64,000 nucleotides of DNA from Leptobacterium_A meishanense (GTDB taxonomy: Bacteria > Bacteroidota > Bacteroidia > Flavobacteriales > Flavobacteriaceae), in NCBI RefSeq assembly GCF_037645805.1, contig NZ_JBBEXE010000006.1, positions 124,001 through 188,000 on the forward strand, in the 5' to 3' direction. The notes under the pieces are model-generated. The model was not told the DNA's origin and did not search any database. It worked only from the letters and a program-made list of their open reading frames with translations. The position numbers and the translations under genes were made by a program. Position 1 is the first letter of the stretch. The number at the start of each line of letters is the position of its first letter. Below, piece by piece: positions 1-8,330 of the stretch.

Positions 1-1
1 T

Positions 2-703
2 CGAGATATAGGAATACAAATACGTCATTATTTCAATTTAACAAATAAATTTATTATTCGGGAAAGTTTTGCGCTATCTCAAGGGGAAGGAAGAAACATT
101 ACTACCGGTAATCTAGGAGGGCATCAATACACAGGAAGAGTTGAGTTTTTACCTTTAGGAAATTTTATTAGTAAAGGTGATTACAGCGGAAGTGACTTAA
201 AAAGAGAAACTAAGCCAAAACTAATGTTTGGTGTTACATATGATTTTAATAACAATGCCGTCAAAAACAGAAGTAATCAAGGAAGTTATATGATAAATGA
301 TATTGGGTTTTATGAAACTAACATCAATACATTATTTCTTGATGCCATGTTCAAATATAAAGGGTTCTCATTCATGGGAGAATATGCTAAAAGAACTGCT
401 GACGATCCTTTTGCAAAAAATGCTGATGGAAGTTTAACAGGTGATATTGTTCAAGTTGGAAAAGGAATTAATTTGCAAGCCGGGTACTTACTCAATAACA
501 ACTATGAAATTTCAGGAAGATATACCAATATAAAACTTGAAAAAAATATTACCGGAAAAAACCCTGAAAACCAATACACATTAGGGATATCAAAATTTAT
601 AGTAGGGCATAAACTAAAAGTACAAACTGACATTAGTTATCTATCTATAGATAACAGTACTGATAAGTTAATGTATAGGTTGCAATTTGATGTTCATTTT
701 TAA
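2..703 (+). CDS. Outer-membrane porin, phosphate-selective O/P-like (C-terminal part)
   Basis: The reading frame is open from the left edge (position 2) to the stop at 701-703, so the N-terminal part lies outside the window; the first internal ATG (224) is not the true start. The roughly 233 visible residues alternate polar and hydrophobic positions as in beta-strands and end in the aromatic-terminated strand RLQFDVHF typical of outer-membrane beta-barrels. Glycine and aromatic-rich strands such as QAGYLLNNNYEISGRY resemble the OprO/OprP (porin_O_P) family. A PiT phosphate transporter starts 77 bp downstream on the same strand, which supports a role in phosphate uptake. Substrate specificity is inferred from this context only. 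Confidence 0.75.
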   Translation, partial: RDIGIQIRHYFNLTNKFIIRESFALSQGEGRNITTGNLGGHQYTGRVEFLPLGNFISKGDYSGSDLKRETKPKLMFGVTYDFNNNAVKNRSNQGSYMINDIGFYETNINTLFLDAMFKYKGFSFMGEYAKRTADDPFAKNADGSLTGDIVQVGKGINLQAGYLLNNNYEISGRYTNIKLEKNITGKNPENQYTLGISKFIVGHKLKVQTDISYLSIDNSTDKLMYRLQFDVHF

Positions 704-780
704 TTAAATAATATAACATTATAGTAACATTTCACTGAAATTTAGTCTAGATATTTGTGAACAATTTTATATTTAAATAA

Positions 781-3063
781 ATGGAAAATATTTATCTTTT
801 AATGATTGTAGCTTTAGCTATCTTAGCTATTGCAGATCTAGTTGTAGGTGTTAGCAATGATGCCGTTAACTTTTTAAATTCTGCTATTGGTTCTAAGGCA
901 ATTTCTTTCCGGACCATTATGATTGTTGCTAGTTTAGGGATTTTTATAGGGGCTGTATTTTCCAGTGGCATGATGGAAGTGGCCCGTAAAGGGATTTTTG
1001 TTCCCGGACAATTTATGTTTTCCGAAATCATGATCATTTTCATGGCAGTCATGATTACCGATATATTGTTGTTAGATTTCTTTAATACATTGGGAATGCC
1101 TACTTCCACTACAGTTTCTATTGTATTTGAACTCCTTGGAGCAGCTGTAGCCATGGCATTGATAAAAATAAGTGCTTCTGAGACTGAATCTATTTCAGCA
1201 TTGTCAAAATATATTAATTCTGATCAAGCGTTGCTTATTATCTCAGGGATTGTACTTTCAGTGGTTATTGCATTTACTGTTGGGGCTATTGTTCAATTGA
1301 TATCAAGACTGGTATTTTCTTTTCATTATGAAAAAAAGATAAAAAATTTTGGAGCTATTTTTGGCGGGGTCGCTTTAACTGCTATAACCTATTTTATCAT
1401 AATGAAAGGGCTTAAAGGCACTCCTTATTATAATATTTTAAAAGATGTTTTAGAAGGCAATGAGTTACTTATCATAGGTGGTAGTTTCATTTTCTGGATT
1501 CTTTTTTCCCAGCTTTTCATGAGTTTATTCAAAAAGAGTATTCTAATACTTGTTATTGCTATTGGCACTTTTGGGTTAGCTTTAGCTTTTGCAGGAAATG
1601 ACTTGGTTAACTTTATAGGTGTTCCCATGGCAGCTTATCATTCCTATGAAGCTTGGTCTGCTTCAGGAGTAGAAGCCTCTCTATTTTCCATGGAATCACT
1701 GTCTAAAAAAGTCCCTACAGAACCGCTATTGTTATTTATAGCAGGAGGGATTATGGTATTAACACTTTGGTTTTCCAAAAAAGCAAGAACCGTTACAGAT
1801 ACTGAAATTGGGTTAGCTCGTCAAGGTGAGGGCCATGAAAAGTTTCAACCTAATCTTTTATCCAGATTAGTTGTAAGAGCTGTGTCAAACCTTAATAAGG
1901 TTATAATATTTATTATCCCGGACTCTACTAGGAGAAGAATAAATAATCAATTCGAAAAACCAGTAATCAACCTTCCGAAGAACAAACATTATGAACTTCC
2001 TGCTTTTGATATGATAAGAGCTTCTGTAAACTTAATGGTTGCAGGTATCCTTATCTCAATAGCTACATCAATGAAACTTCCCTTATCCACCACCTATGTT
2101 ACTTTTATGGTGGCCATGGGAACATCGCTTGCTGATAGGGCATGGGGCAGTGAAAGTGCTGTATATCGTGTTGCAGGAGTGTTAAATGTAATTGGTGGAT
2201 GGTTTTTTACTGCTGTTACTGCTTTTATATCAGCTGCTACCATGGCATATCTTATCCATATGGGTGGGCCTACGGCAATAGCTATTTTACTATTCGTTGC
2301 TATTCTTTTATTGATTAGAAACTATATTAAACATAGAGAAAAATCTAAAGAGGCTAGAGCTATAGATCGTCTACAAAAAGCTGAAAGTAAATCAGTACAA
2401 GGTGTGATCCAAGAAAGTGCCGATCATATTTCAGCTGTAGCCAATCGAGGAAATAAAATCTATCGCAATACCTTAGATGGTTTAGCAAGGCAAAACCTTC
2501 CTGTATTAAAGAAAAGCCGAAAAGGTATAGATAAATTGAATAAGGAAGTTGATGAGTTAAGAGATGATATTTTTTATTTTATTAAGAATCTGGATGATGC
2601 CAGTGTTGGTGCCAGCCAGTTTTATATACAATTATTGGGTTATTTACAAGATATCAATCAATCATTGGAGCATATTGTAAAAGTGAGTTATAAGCACGTA
2701 AACAACAATCACAAAAAGTTACGTTTTAATCAAGTAAAAGAGCTTAAGGAAATTGAGCTACAATTAGAAAGTTTATTTAGTGAGATAAAAGTTGTTTTTG
2801 AAAATAAAAAATTTAATAAAATAGGGAATATCATAGAAAAGAGACAACTTCTGTTTGATCATGTTTCTGAAAAAATAGAAAAGCAAATCAAAAGAACCCG
2901 TACTGAAGAATCTAGTCCTAAAAACACTACACTATATTTTAGCTTGCTTTTAGAAACGAAAGATCTTGTTTCAGCAACTATGAACCTTTTAGAGCAGTAT
3001 TATATTGCATATGACAGCTCTGTGCAAGCTTCAAAACCTGGAAAAGTTGAAGAGAAGCAATAA
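781..3063 (+). CDS. Inorganic phosphate transporter, PiT family, with cytosolic helical tail
   Basis: 760 residues. Low-affinity Pi (metal-phosphate) symporter of the inner membrane. The two PiT family signatures are visible as GVSNDAVNFL (about residues 23-32) and FAGNDLVNFIGVP (about 271-283), each in a block of hydrophobic helices; a further membrane block covers about residues 405-515. From about residue 520 the chain becomes charged and helical, resembling PhoU/DUF47-like accessory domains, so transporter and regulator look fused; bacterial PiT proteins without the tail are about 500 residues. It follows the porin gene by 77 bp, suggesting coupled outer- and inner-membrane phosphate uptake. 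The ATG at 781 begins directly with a membrane helix, so the start is probably right. Confidence 0.9.
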   Translation: MENIYLLMIVALAILAIADLVVGVSNDAVNFLNSAIGSKAISFRTIMIVASLGIFIGAVFSSGMMEVARKGIFVPGQFMFSEIMIIFMAVMITDILLLDFFNTLGMPTSTTVSIVFELLGAAVAMALIKISASETESISALSKYINSDQALLIISGIVLSVVIAFTVGAIVQLISRLVFSFHYEKKIKNFGAIFGGVALTAITYFIIMKGLKGTPYYNILKDVLEGNELLIIGGSFIFWILFSQLFMSLFKKSILILVIAIGTFGLALAFAGNDLVNFIGVPMAAYHSYEAWSASGVEASLFSMESLSKKVPTEPLLLFIAGGIMVLTLWFSKKARTVTDTEIGLARQGEGHEKFQPNLLSRLVVRAVSNLNKVIIFIIPDSTRRRINNQFEKPVINLPKNKHYELPAFDMIRASVNLMVAGILISIATSMKLPLSTTYVTFMVAMGTSLADRAWGSESAVYRVAGVLNVIGGWFFTAVTAFISAATMAYLIHMGGPTAIAILLFVAILLLIRNYIKHREKSKEARAIDRLQKAESKSVQGVIQESADHISAVANRGNKIYRNTLDGLARQNLPVLKKSRKGIDKLNKEVDELRDDIFYFIKNLDDASVGASQFYIQLLGYLQDINQSLEHIVKVSYKHVNNNHKKLRFNQVKELKEIELQLESLFSEIKVVFENKKFNKIGNIIEKRQLLFDHVSEKIEKQIKRTRTEESSPKNTTLYFSLLLETKDLVSATMNLLEQYYIAYDSSVQASKPGKVEEKQ

Positions 3064-3119
3064 TGCTTTTTTGTTTTTATTCATAAATCTCCTTCATATA
3101 TTTTTTATAGTTTTAACCC

Positions 3120-3752
3120 ATGGAAAAGTTACTTAGAGAAAGGTTTGGATACCTTTTTGAGAAACCTCTCATGGATGAGGTCATTGCTACAGGGAAAAAA
3201 ATGCATTTTTCTCAAAATGAGATTATAATTGATGTAGGACAAAAACTTACCCATATTCCCTTGTTACTAGAAGGACAAATTAAAATCCTTCGAGAGGATG
3301 GCAAAGGGGATGATTTACTGTTATACTTCCTAGAAAGCGGGGATACTTGTGCCATGTCACTAACGTGTTGTATGAATAAGCATAAAAGTAAAATCCGTGC
3401 CATAGCAGAAACGGACACTACCGTTATGATGATTCCAGAAGAAAAAATGCAAGAATGGTTCAATAAATATGAAAGTTGGCGAAATTTTGTACTAGAAAGC
3501 TACCAAATACGGTTTAATGAAATGATAGAAGCCATAGATACACTTGCTTTCATGAAAATGGATGAACGCCTCTACAAATATTTGACTGACAAAGTAAAAT
3601 TGAATGCCTCTACCATTATTAAAAACACACATCAAGAAATTGCAGATGATTTACATACTTCAAGAGTTGTTATCTCCCGATTACTAAAACAACTTGAAAA
3701 TGAACAAAAAATAAAACTACAACGAAATAAAATTGAGGTACTGGAATTTTAA
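3120..3752 (+). CDS. Crp/Fnr family transcriptional regulator
   Basis: 210 residues, the usual length. A cNMP-binding-type beta-roll covers about residues 15-115 and a winged helix-turn-helix about 165-205, with recognition helix region HTSRVVISRLLKQLE (179-193). Three cysteines cluster after the beta-roll at C77, C83 and C84 (TCAMSLTCCM); the canonical Crp cAMP-contact pattern is not obvious, so a redox or persulfide signal is plausible (inference). The gene ends 63 bp before a sulfur-transport operon, and inverted repeats of Crp/Fnr type sit in front of that operon (3754-3769) and in front of the CstB-like gene (5607-5622). It probably regulates both. Confidence 0.9.
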   Translation: MEKLLRERFGYLFEKPLMDEVIATGKKMHFSQNEIIIDVGQKLTHIPLLLEGQIKILREDGKGDDLLLYFLESGDTCAMSLTCCMNKHKSKIRAIAETDTTVMMIPEEKMQEWFNKYESWRNFVLESYQIRFNEMIEAIDTLAFMKMDERLYKYLTDKVKLNASTIIKNTHQEIADDLHTSRVVISRLLKQLENEQKIKLQRNKIEVLEF

Positions 3753-3753
3753 A

Positions 3754-3769
3754 GGTAACTTTTATTACA
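3754..3769 (+). promoter_or_regulatory. Probable Crp/Fnr operator upstream of YeeE operon
   Basis: The sequence GGTAACTTTTATTACA contains the dyad GTAA-N6-TTAC centred at 3761.5. It shares the pattern GTrAC-N4-rTyAC(A) with the stronger dyad at 5607-5622, and its centre lies 33 bp upstream of the centre of a TAnnTTTG -7 box (3791-3798), exactly as in the other promoter. That puts it near -40, the position of a class II activator. Binding by the regulator encoded immediately upstream is inferred. Confidence 0.5.
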
Positions 3770-3790
3770 AATACTCCGTCTCTATACCTT

Positions 3791-3798
3791 TATCTTTG
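3791..3798 (+). promoter_or_regulatory. Promoter -7 element (TATCTTTG)
   Basis: Exact match to the Bacteroidota sigma-ABfr -7 consensus TAnnTTTG, 17 bp before the start codon of the first YeeE/YedE gene. No clear -33 TTG is seen at the usual distance, which fits dependence on the activator-type dyad at 3754-3769. Confidence 0.55.
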
Positions 3799-3815
3799 CA
3801 CTAAAAATATAAAAT

Positions 3816-4373
3816 ATGGAATATATCTTACAGCCTTGGCCGTGGTACATATCCGGCCCTCTTATTGCACTAGTCATGCTATTGCTCATCTATTTCGGTA
3901 AAACCTTTGGTATGTCCTCTAACTTAAGGACTTTTTGTACCATTGGAGGAGCCGGTAAATTTTCCGAATTTTTTAGGTTTGACTGGAAAGCACAGAAATG
4001 GAGCCTAACAGTTGTTTTAGGAGCAGTTATTGGTGGCTATATTGCCGTAAACTTTTTATCAGATTACAGTCCTGTGGCCATCAGTACACAAACTGTAACA
4101 GATCTCAAAGAAATTGGGTTTGCAGATGCAGGGGATGCTCTTTTACCTCCTGAAATCTATTCCATGAAAACATTGTTCAGTCTTAAAGGGTTCTTATTAT
4201 TGGTTATCGGAGGTTTTCTGGTAGGGTTTGGGACACGCTATGCTGGCGGATGTACTTCAGGACATGCCATTACAGGGCTTAGCAGTTTGCAACTACCATC
4301 ATTAATAGCAGTCATAGGTTTTTTTATTGGAGGACTGATTATGACTTGGTTTATTCTACCTCATTTATTTTAA
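3816..4373 (+). CDS. YeeE/YedE family half-transporter (first half)
   Basis: 185 residues with about five hydrophobic helices. It is one half of the YeeE/YedE (TsuA-like) thiosulfate/sulfur transporter fold. Conserved cysteine motifs are visible: CTIGGAGKFSEFF starting at C41 and the signature GGCTSGH with C146 in a C-terminal membrane segment. Full-length TsuA proteins carry two such halves in one chain; here the second half is the next gene, 13 bp downstream. The pair probably forms a heterodimeric inner-membrane channel importing thiosulfate or a related sulfur species. It is preceded by a promoter with a Crp/Fnr-type dyad. Confidence 0.85.
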   Translation: MEYILQPWPWYISGPLIALVMLLLIYFGKTFGMSSNLRTFCTIGGAGKFSEFFRFDWKAQKWSLTVVLGAVIGGYIAVNFLSDYSPVAISTQTVTDLKEIGFADAGDALLPPEIYSMKTLFSLKGFLLLVIGGFLVGFGTRYAGGCTSGHAITGLSSLQLPSLIAVIGFFIGGLIMTWFILPHLF

Positions 4374-4386
4374 AAAGGATTAAATT

Positions 4387-4800
4387 ATGAAATACATAAA
4401 ATTCTTACTTGTCGGAATATTTTTTGGAATTGTCTTAGTAAAATCAGAAGCTGTTTCCTGGTACCGGATCTACGAAATGTTTAAATTTCAATCTTTTCAT
4501 ATGTATGGGATCATAGGAACTGCTGTAATAATAGGGGCTATTGCTTTATTTATCATGAAAAAATTTCACGCAAAAAACCTTTTAGGGCATGAAGTATCAG
4601 TTCCTTTAAAAGAAAAAGGAGTATTTAGGTATATTGTAGGAGGAATTATCTTCGGTTTAGGGTGGGCATTAGCAGGAGCTTGTCCCGGACCTATGTATAT
4701 TCTGCTAGGTGCAGGGTTCTACAGTATGTTTATTGTTATTTTAGCAGCCACATTTGGTACCTTTGTGTATGGGCTCTTAAAAAATAAACTGCCTCATTAA
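4387..4800 (+). CDS. YeeE/YedE family half-transporter (second half, DUF6691-like)
   Basis: 137 residues, four predicted membrane helices. It carries the second conserved cysteine motif of the YeeE/YedE fold, GACPGP, with C99 in the membrane. The gene starts 13 bp after the first-half gene and its stop codon shares one base with the start of the TauE/SafE gene (4800), so the three are translationally linked. It probably completes the thiosulfate-type channel with the product of 3816-4373. Substrate is inferred from family and neighbours. Confidence 0.85.
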   Translation: MKYIKFLLVGIFFGIVLVKSEAVSWYRIYEMFKFQSFHMYGIIGTAVIIGAIALFIMKKFHAKNLLGHEVSVPLKEKGVFRYIVGGIIFGLGWALAGACPGPMYILLGAGFYSMFIVILAATFGTFVYGLLKNKLPH

Positions 4801-5597
4801 TGGAAATATATGAAATTATCGGTTATGCAGGAGCCCTACTTATAGGGATTATTTTAGGGCTTATTGGTGGTGGTGGTTCTATTCTTACAGTACCCGTACT
4901 TGTATATGCTATAGGTTTAAATCCGGTAATTGCAACTGCTTACTCCTTATTCATTGTTGGCACATCCTCTCTGATAGGTGCGTTAGGGAAAATAAAAAAG
5001 AAATTAGTTGATTTCAGGACAGCTATTGTATTTGCTATCCCCTCTTTTATTGCTGTTTACATAACCAGAAGGTATATTGTGCCGGCTATTCCCGAAAACA
5101 TCTTTATTATTGGCAACTTTGAGGTTACCAAAAACATAGGGATCATGGTCTTTTTTGCCATTATTATGTTAATGGCTTCTATTTCCATGATCTGGTCTAA
5201 GAAAAAAACTGAAGAGCAAGAAAAAACTATTCAGTACAATTACATGGCCATTATTTTAGAAGGGCTCGTTGTCGGAACACTTACCGGGATTGTCGGTGCA
5301 GGAGGCGGGTTCTTAATCATCCCTGCTTTGGTGCTTTTGGCAAAACTTCCCATGAAAAAAGCCGTTGGTACTTCCTTGCTTATTATTGCTTTCAAATCAC
5401 TCATTGGTTTTATAGGAGATATCCAGAACCTGAGTATCAATTGGAATTTCCTGTTCATCTTTACATTTATCTCTGTAGTAGGTATTTTTATAGGCAACTA
5501 TTTATCAAAATATATTTCAGGGAACAATCTTAAAAAAGGATTCGGATGGTTTACACTCATAATGAGTTTTTATATCATCTATAAAGAACTCTTCTAA
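4800..5597 (+). CDS. TauE/SafE family sulfite/organosulfur exporter
   Basis: 265 residues, about eight membrane helices in two homologous halves. The family repeat is visible twice: GLIGGGGSILTVP (about residues 20-32) and GIVGAGGGFLIIP (about 163-175). Family members export sulfite, sulfoacetate or similar anions across the inner membrane. The start codon overlaps the last base of the preceding YeeE-type gene, so it is co-translated with it. In the Staphylococcus aureus cst locus a TauE protein also accompanies CstB, which supports removal of sulfite or thiosulfate produced by persulfide oxidation. Confidence 0.88.
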   Translation: MEIYEIIGYAGALLIGIILGLIGGGGSILTVPVLVYAIGLNPVIATAYSLFIVGTSSLIGALGKIKKKLVDFRTAIVFAIPSFIAVYITRRYIVPAIPENIFIIGNFEVTKNIGIMVFFAIIMLMASISMIWSKKKTEEQEKTIQYNYMAIILEGLVVGTLTGIVGAGGGFLIIPALVLLAKLPMKKAVGTSLLIIAFKSLIGFIGDIQNLSINWNFLFIFTFISVVGIFIGNYLSKYISGNNLKKGFGWFTLIMSFYIIYKELF

Positions 5598-5606
5598 GAG
5601 TATTTA

Positions 5607-5622
5607 TGTGACAAATGTCACA
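5607..5622 (+). promoter_or_regulatory. Crp/Fnr-type operator upstream of CstB-like gene
   Basis: TGTGACAAATGTCACA is a perfect inverted repeat with 6-bp arms (TGTGAC/GTCACA) and a 4-bp centre, very close to the classical Crp half-site TGTGA-N6-TCACA. Its centre (5614.5) lies 33 bp upstream of the centre of the -7 box at 5644-5651, about -40 relative to the expected transcription start, a class II activator position. The nearest Crp/Fnr gene is 3120-3752. Binding is inferred. Confidence 0.7.
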
Positions 5623-5643
5623 AAGCAACAGCATACTATTTTG

Positions 5644-5651
5644 TATTTTTG
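5644..5651 (+). promoter_or_regulatory. Promoter -7 element (TATTTTTG)
   Basis: Exact TAnnTTTG match 27 bp before the ATG of the CstB-like gene. It shows that this gene has its own promoter inside the sulfur cluster in addition to possible read-through from the TauE gene. Confidence 0.6.
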
Positions 5652-5678
5652 AGTAACAAAAAATAAAATATCATTACA

Positions 5679-7082
5679 ATGAAAATAGAACAAATATATA
5701 CAGGATGTTTAGCTCAAGGAGCTTATTACATAGAATCAGGCGGAGAAGCTGCTATTATAGACCCTTTAAGGGAAACACAACCCTATATTGATAAAGCAAA
5801 AGCTGAAAACGCCCATATAAAATATGTTTTTGAGACACACTTCCATGCTGATTTCGTTTCAGGGCATGTTGACCTGGCAAAAAAAACGGGGGCTACAATT
5901 GTATATGGGCCGGGGGCTTCCACAAGCTATGAAATCTATACCGCTAAAGACGGAGAAGAATTTGCTTTGGGAAATATAAAAATAAAAGTATTACATACCC
6001 CGGGGCATACATTGGAATCGACTACCTATCTGTTAATTGATGAAAAGGGGAAAAAACATGCCATATTTACAGGCGATACTTTGTTCTTAGGAGATGTCGG
6101 ACGTCCTGATTTGGCCATTAAGTCTGATTTAACAAAAGAAGATTTAGCCGGAATGTTATACGATTCATTGCGTAACAAAATTATGCCTTTAGCAGATGAT
6201 ATTATTGTGTATCCGGCTCATGGTGCGGGCTCTGCATGTGGAAAAAACCTCAGTAAGGAAACACAAGATACTTTAGGGAACCAGAAAAAGACCAATTACG
6301 CACTACGTGCTGATATGACCAAAGAGGAATTTGTTAAAGAAGTGTTGGAAGGCATATTACCTCCTCCTCAATATTTTGCGAAAAATGCGCTAATGAACAA
6401 AGAAGGGTATGCCGAATTTGATACAGTTTTACAAAAAGGAAACATTCCTTTAGATGCAGAAGAATTTGAAGCGTTGGCAAACCATGAAGGAGCACTGGTA
6501 TTGGATGTACGTACACAACAAGATTATGTTACTGCACACATTCCAAACTCAATTTTTATAGGGTTAAACGGTTCTTTTGCCCCTTGGGTAGGCGCTTTAA
6601 TTACTGACCTAAAGCAGCCTATTTTATTAGTGGTTCCGGAAGGAAAATCAGAAGAGGCTGTAACACGGCTTTCCAGAGTGGGATATGACAATACCTTGGG
6701 ATATCTTGAAGGAGGGATCAATGCATGGGTAAAAGCCGGAAAAGAAACAGATACCTTAACCTCAATTCCTGCCGATGTTTTTGAAAAGGAATATAAAGAA
6801 GGCATGAATGTCCTTGATGTGAGAAAGCCGGGTGAATATGAATCTGAACATTTGGAAAATGCCGTTTCATTCCCGTTGGACTTTATCAATGAACATATGA
6901 ATGAATTGAATAAGGACAAAAAATACTACATCCACTGTGCAGGTGGTTACCGCTCTGTGATAGCTGCTTCTATTCTAAAAGCCAGAGGGTTTATGAACCT
7001 TGTTGATATTGCAGGTGGTTATGGTGCTTTAAAGAAAACAGCTTTTCCTAGAACGGATTATGTTTGTCCGAGTAAGCTGTAA
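5679..7082 (+). CDS. CstB-like persulfide dioxygenase with pseudo-rhodanese and rhodanese domains
   Basis: 467 residues in three parts. A metallo-beta-lactamase fold (1-225) carries the Fe(II) ligands of persulfide dioxygenases: HFHAD (H54, H56, D58), HTPGH (H110), TGD (D133) and H181, plus C187 in the SACGKN segment. A degenerate rhodanese domain (about 255-350) has VVPEGK where the catalytic cysteine loop should be. A C-terminal rhodanese domain (about 365-460) has the active loop HCAGGYR with C420. This order matches S. aureus CstB, which oxidises persulfides and makes thiosulfate. It probably detoxifies reactive sulfur in the cytosol. It has its own promoter with a Crp/Fnr-type dyad and is followed by a strong terminator. 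Confidence 0.9.
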   Translation: MKIEQIYTGCLAQGAYYIESGGEAAIIDPLRETQPYIDKAKAENAHIKYVFETHFHADFVSGHVDLAKKTGATIVYGPGASTSYEIYTAKDGEEFALGNIKIKVLHTPGHTLESTTYLLIDEKGKKHAIFTGDTLFLGDVGRPDLAIKSDLTKEDLAGMLYDSLRNKIMPLADDIIVYPAHGAGSACGKNLSKETQDTLGNQKKTNYALRADMTKEEFVKEVLEGILPPPQYFAKNALMNKEGYAEFDTVLQKGNIPLDAEEFEALANHEGALVLDVRTQQDYVTAHIPNSIFIGLNGSFAPWVGALITDLKQPILLVVPEGKSEEAVTRLSRVGYDNTLGYLEGGINAWVKAGKETDTLTSIPADVFEKEYKEGMNVLDVRKPGEYESEHLENAVSFPLDFINEHMNELNKDKKYYIHCAGGYRSVIAASILKARGFMNLVDIAGGYGALKKTAFPRTDYVCPSKL

Positions 7083-7102
7083 TGCTTTATATAATAAACG
7101 GA

Positions 7103-7138
7103 GAAGTGGTTTGAGAATGACTCAAACCACTTCTTTAT
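7103..7138. terminator. Bidirectional intrinsic terminator
   Basis: A perfect 13-bp stem (7103-7115 with 7121-7133, arm GAAGTGGTTTGAG, loop AATGA) followed by TTTATAT. It lies between the convergent CstB-like gene and clpS. Confidence 0.75.
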
Positions 7139-7203
7139 ATAAATTAATCACTATAAGAGAAATCAGTCTCTAAAGAAGTTTCTGAACTCTCGCTTTTAGC
7201 CCT

Positions 7204-7479
7204 TTATGTGATTTCTGCACTCAATCCAGCTTCTAGAAGTAAAACACATCTTGGTTTAAGATCTTCGTAAGATCCTGTTTTGACAGTACATTTGCCTTTA
7301 TAATGTACTATTATAGAGCATTGTTCTGCTTGTTCGGGGGTATGTTCACATACTCTTATCAATGTTTCGATAACATGGTCAAAAGTGTTCACATCATCAT
7401 TAAAAAGGATAATTTCATGTTGTTTATCTTCTTTTTCGCTAATGAGAACCTCTTCTAAAACTTTTTCCTTTGTACTCAT
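7204..7479 (-). CDS. clpS: ATP-dependent Clp protease adaptor ClpS
   Basis: About 91 residues from the ATG at 7479 (an alternative ATG three codons upstream at 7488 is possible). ClpS binds the N-terminal domain of ClpA/ClpC and delivers N-degron substrates. The family core is visible: HEIILFNDDVNTFDHVIE with the NDDVNTF substrate-pocket motif, then EQAEQCSIIVHYKGKCTV, where the histidine-bearing strand follows. It lies directly downstream of prmA (stop at 7495), and the tpiA-prmA-clpS order suggests one transcript. The shorter start is chosen because MSTKEK is the typical flavobacterial N-terminus. Confidence 0.93.
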   Translation of the reverse strand: MSTKEKVLEEVLISEKEDKQHEIILFNDDVNTFDHVIETLIRVCEHTPEQAEQCSIIVHYKGKCTVKTGSYEDLKPRCVLLLEAGLSAEIT

Positions 7480-7494
7480 CACCAACATTTTATG

Positions 7495-8328
7495 CTAATT
7501 TACATATTTTAGGGCAACCCATGAATTCTTCTTAATTTTATCCTGTAACATTAATCCATGCTGCTTACATTTCTCTGAAATAACCGAAATATCTTCTTCA
7601 TAAAAACCGCTCAGAAATAGTATCCCCTCTTTATCAAGATTCTTTACATAGACCGGAATATCTTGTAACAAAATATTTCTATTGATATTCGCTATAATGA
7701 TATCGTATTTTTTGTTCTTCAATATGGATGCGTCGCCTTCATATATATTGATATATCCGCATTGATTGCGAGCTATATTTTCTAATGAGTTTAAGTAGCA
7801 CCAATTGTCAATATCAATGGCATCTATTTGAACAGCTCCTTTTTTAGCAGCCAAAATGGCTAGAACACCTGTGCCACAGCCCATATCCAATACTCTTTTA
7901 TTGTTCATATCTGTTTGTAAGAGATGCTGGATCATCATATGTGTGGTTTCATGATGGCCGGTTCCAAAACTCATTTTTGGTTCTATGACAATATCATATC
8001 GTGTTTTTGGAGTTTTATGAAACGGCGCCCTTATTATGCAAATACCATCCACTTCTATAGGATGAAAATTCTGTTCCCATTCAGCATTCCAATTGGTTGG
8101 TTCTATCTCTTTATAATTGTACTGAATCTGAAATGCCGGATTTTTTAATATGGTTATAGCCTTCAATATACCTTCTTTCCATACTTCCTTTTGCACATAC
8201 GCAAGTATTCCGCTTTCATTTTCCACAAAACTTTCGAATCCAACCGCTCCTAATTCTGCTATCAAAATATCAGACGCTGGCTGTAATGGAGACACTTTGA
8301 ACGTATATTCTACATAGGTTTGGGACAT
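7495..8328 (-). CDS. prmA: Ribosomal protein L11 methyltransferase
   Basis: 277 residues. PrmA uses S-adenosylmethionine to trimethylate ribosomal protein L11. An N-terminal substrate-binding domain (1-60) is followed by a linker helix and a Rossmann methyltransferase with FGTGHHETT (121-129) and the SAM motif DMGCGTG (148-154). The motif IIANINRNIL lies at about residues 210-220. The gene is two bases downstream of tpiA and seven upstream of clpS, so the three are probably co-transcribed. Length is slightly below the approximately 290 residues of proteobacterial PrmA. Confidence 0.95.
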   Translation of the reverse strand: MSQTYVEYTFKVSPLQPASDILIAELGAVGFESFVENESGILAYVQKEVWKEGILKAITILKNPAFQIQYNYKEIEPTNWNAEWEQNFHPIEVDGICIIRAPFHKTPKTRYDIVIEPKMSFGTGHHETTHMMIQHLLQTDMNNKRVLDMGCGTGVLAILAAKKGAVQIDAIDIDNWCYLNSLENIARNQCGYINIYEGDASILKNKKYDIIIANINRNILLQDIPVYVKNLDKEGILFLSGFYEEDISVISEKCKQHGLMLQDKIKKNSWVALKYVN

Positions 8329-8330
8329 AG

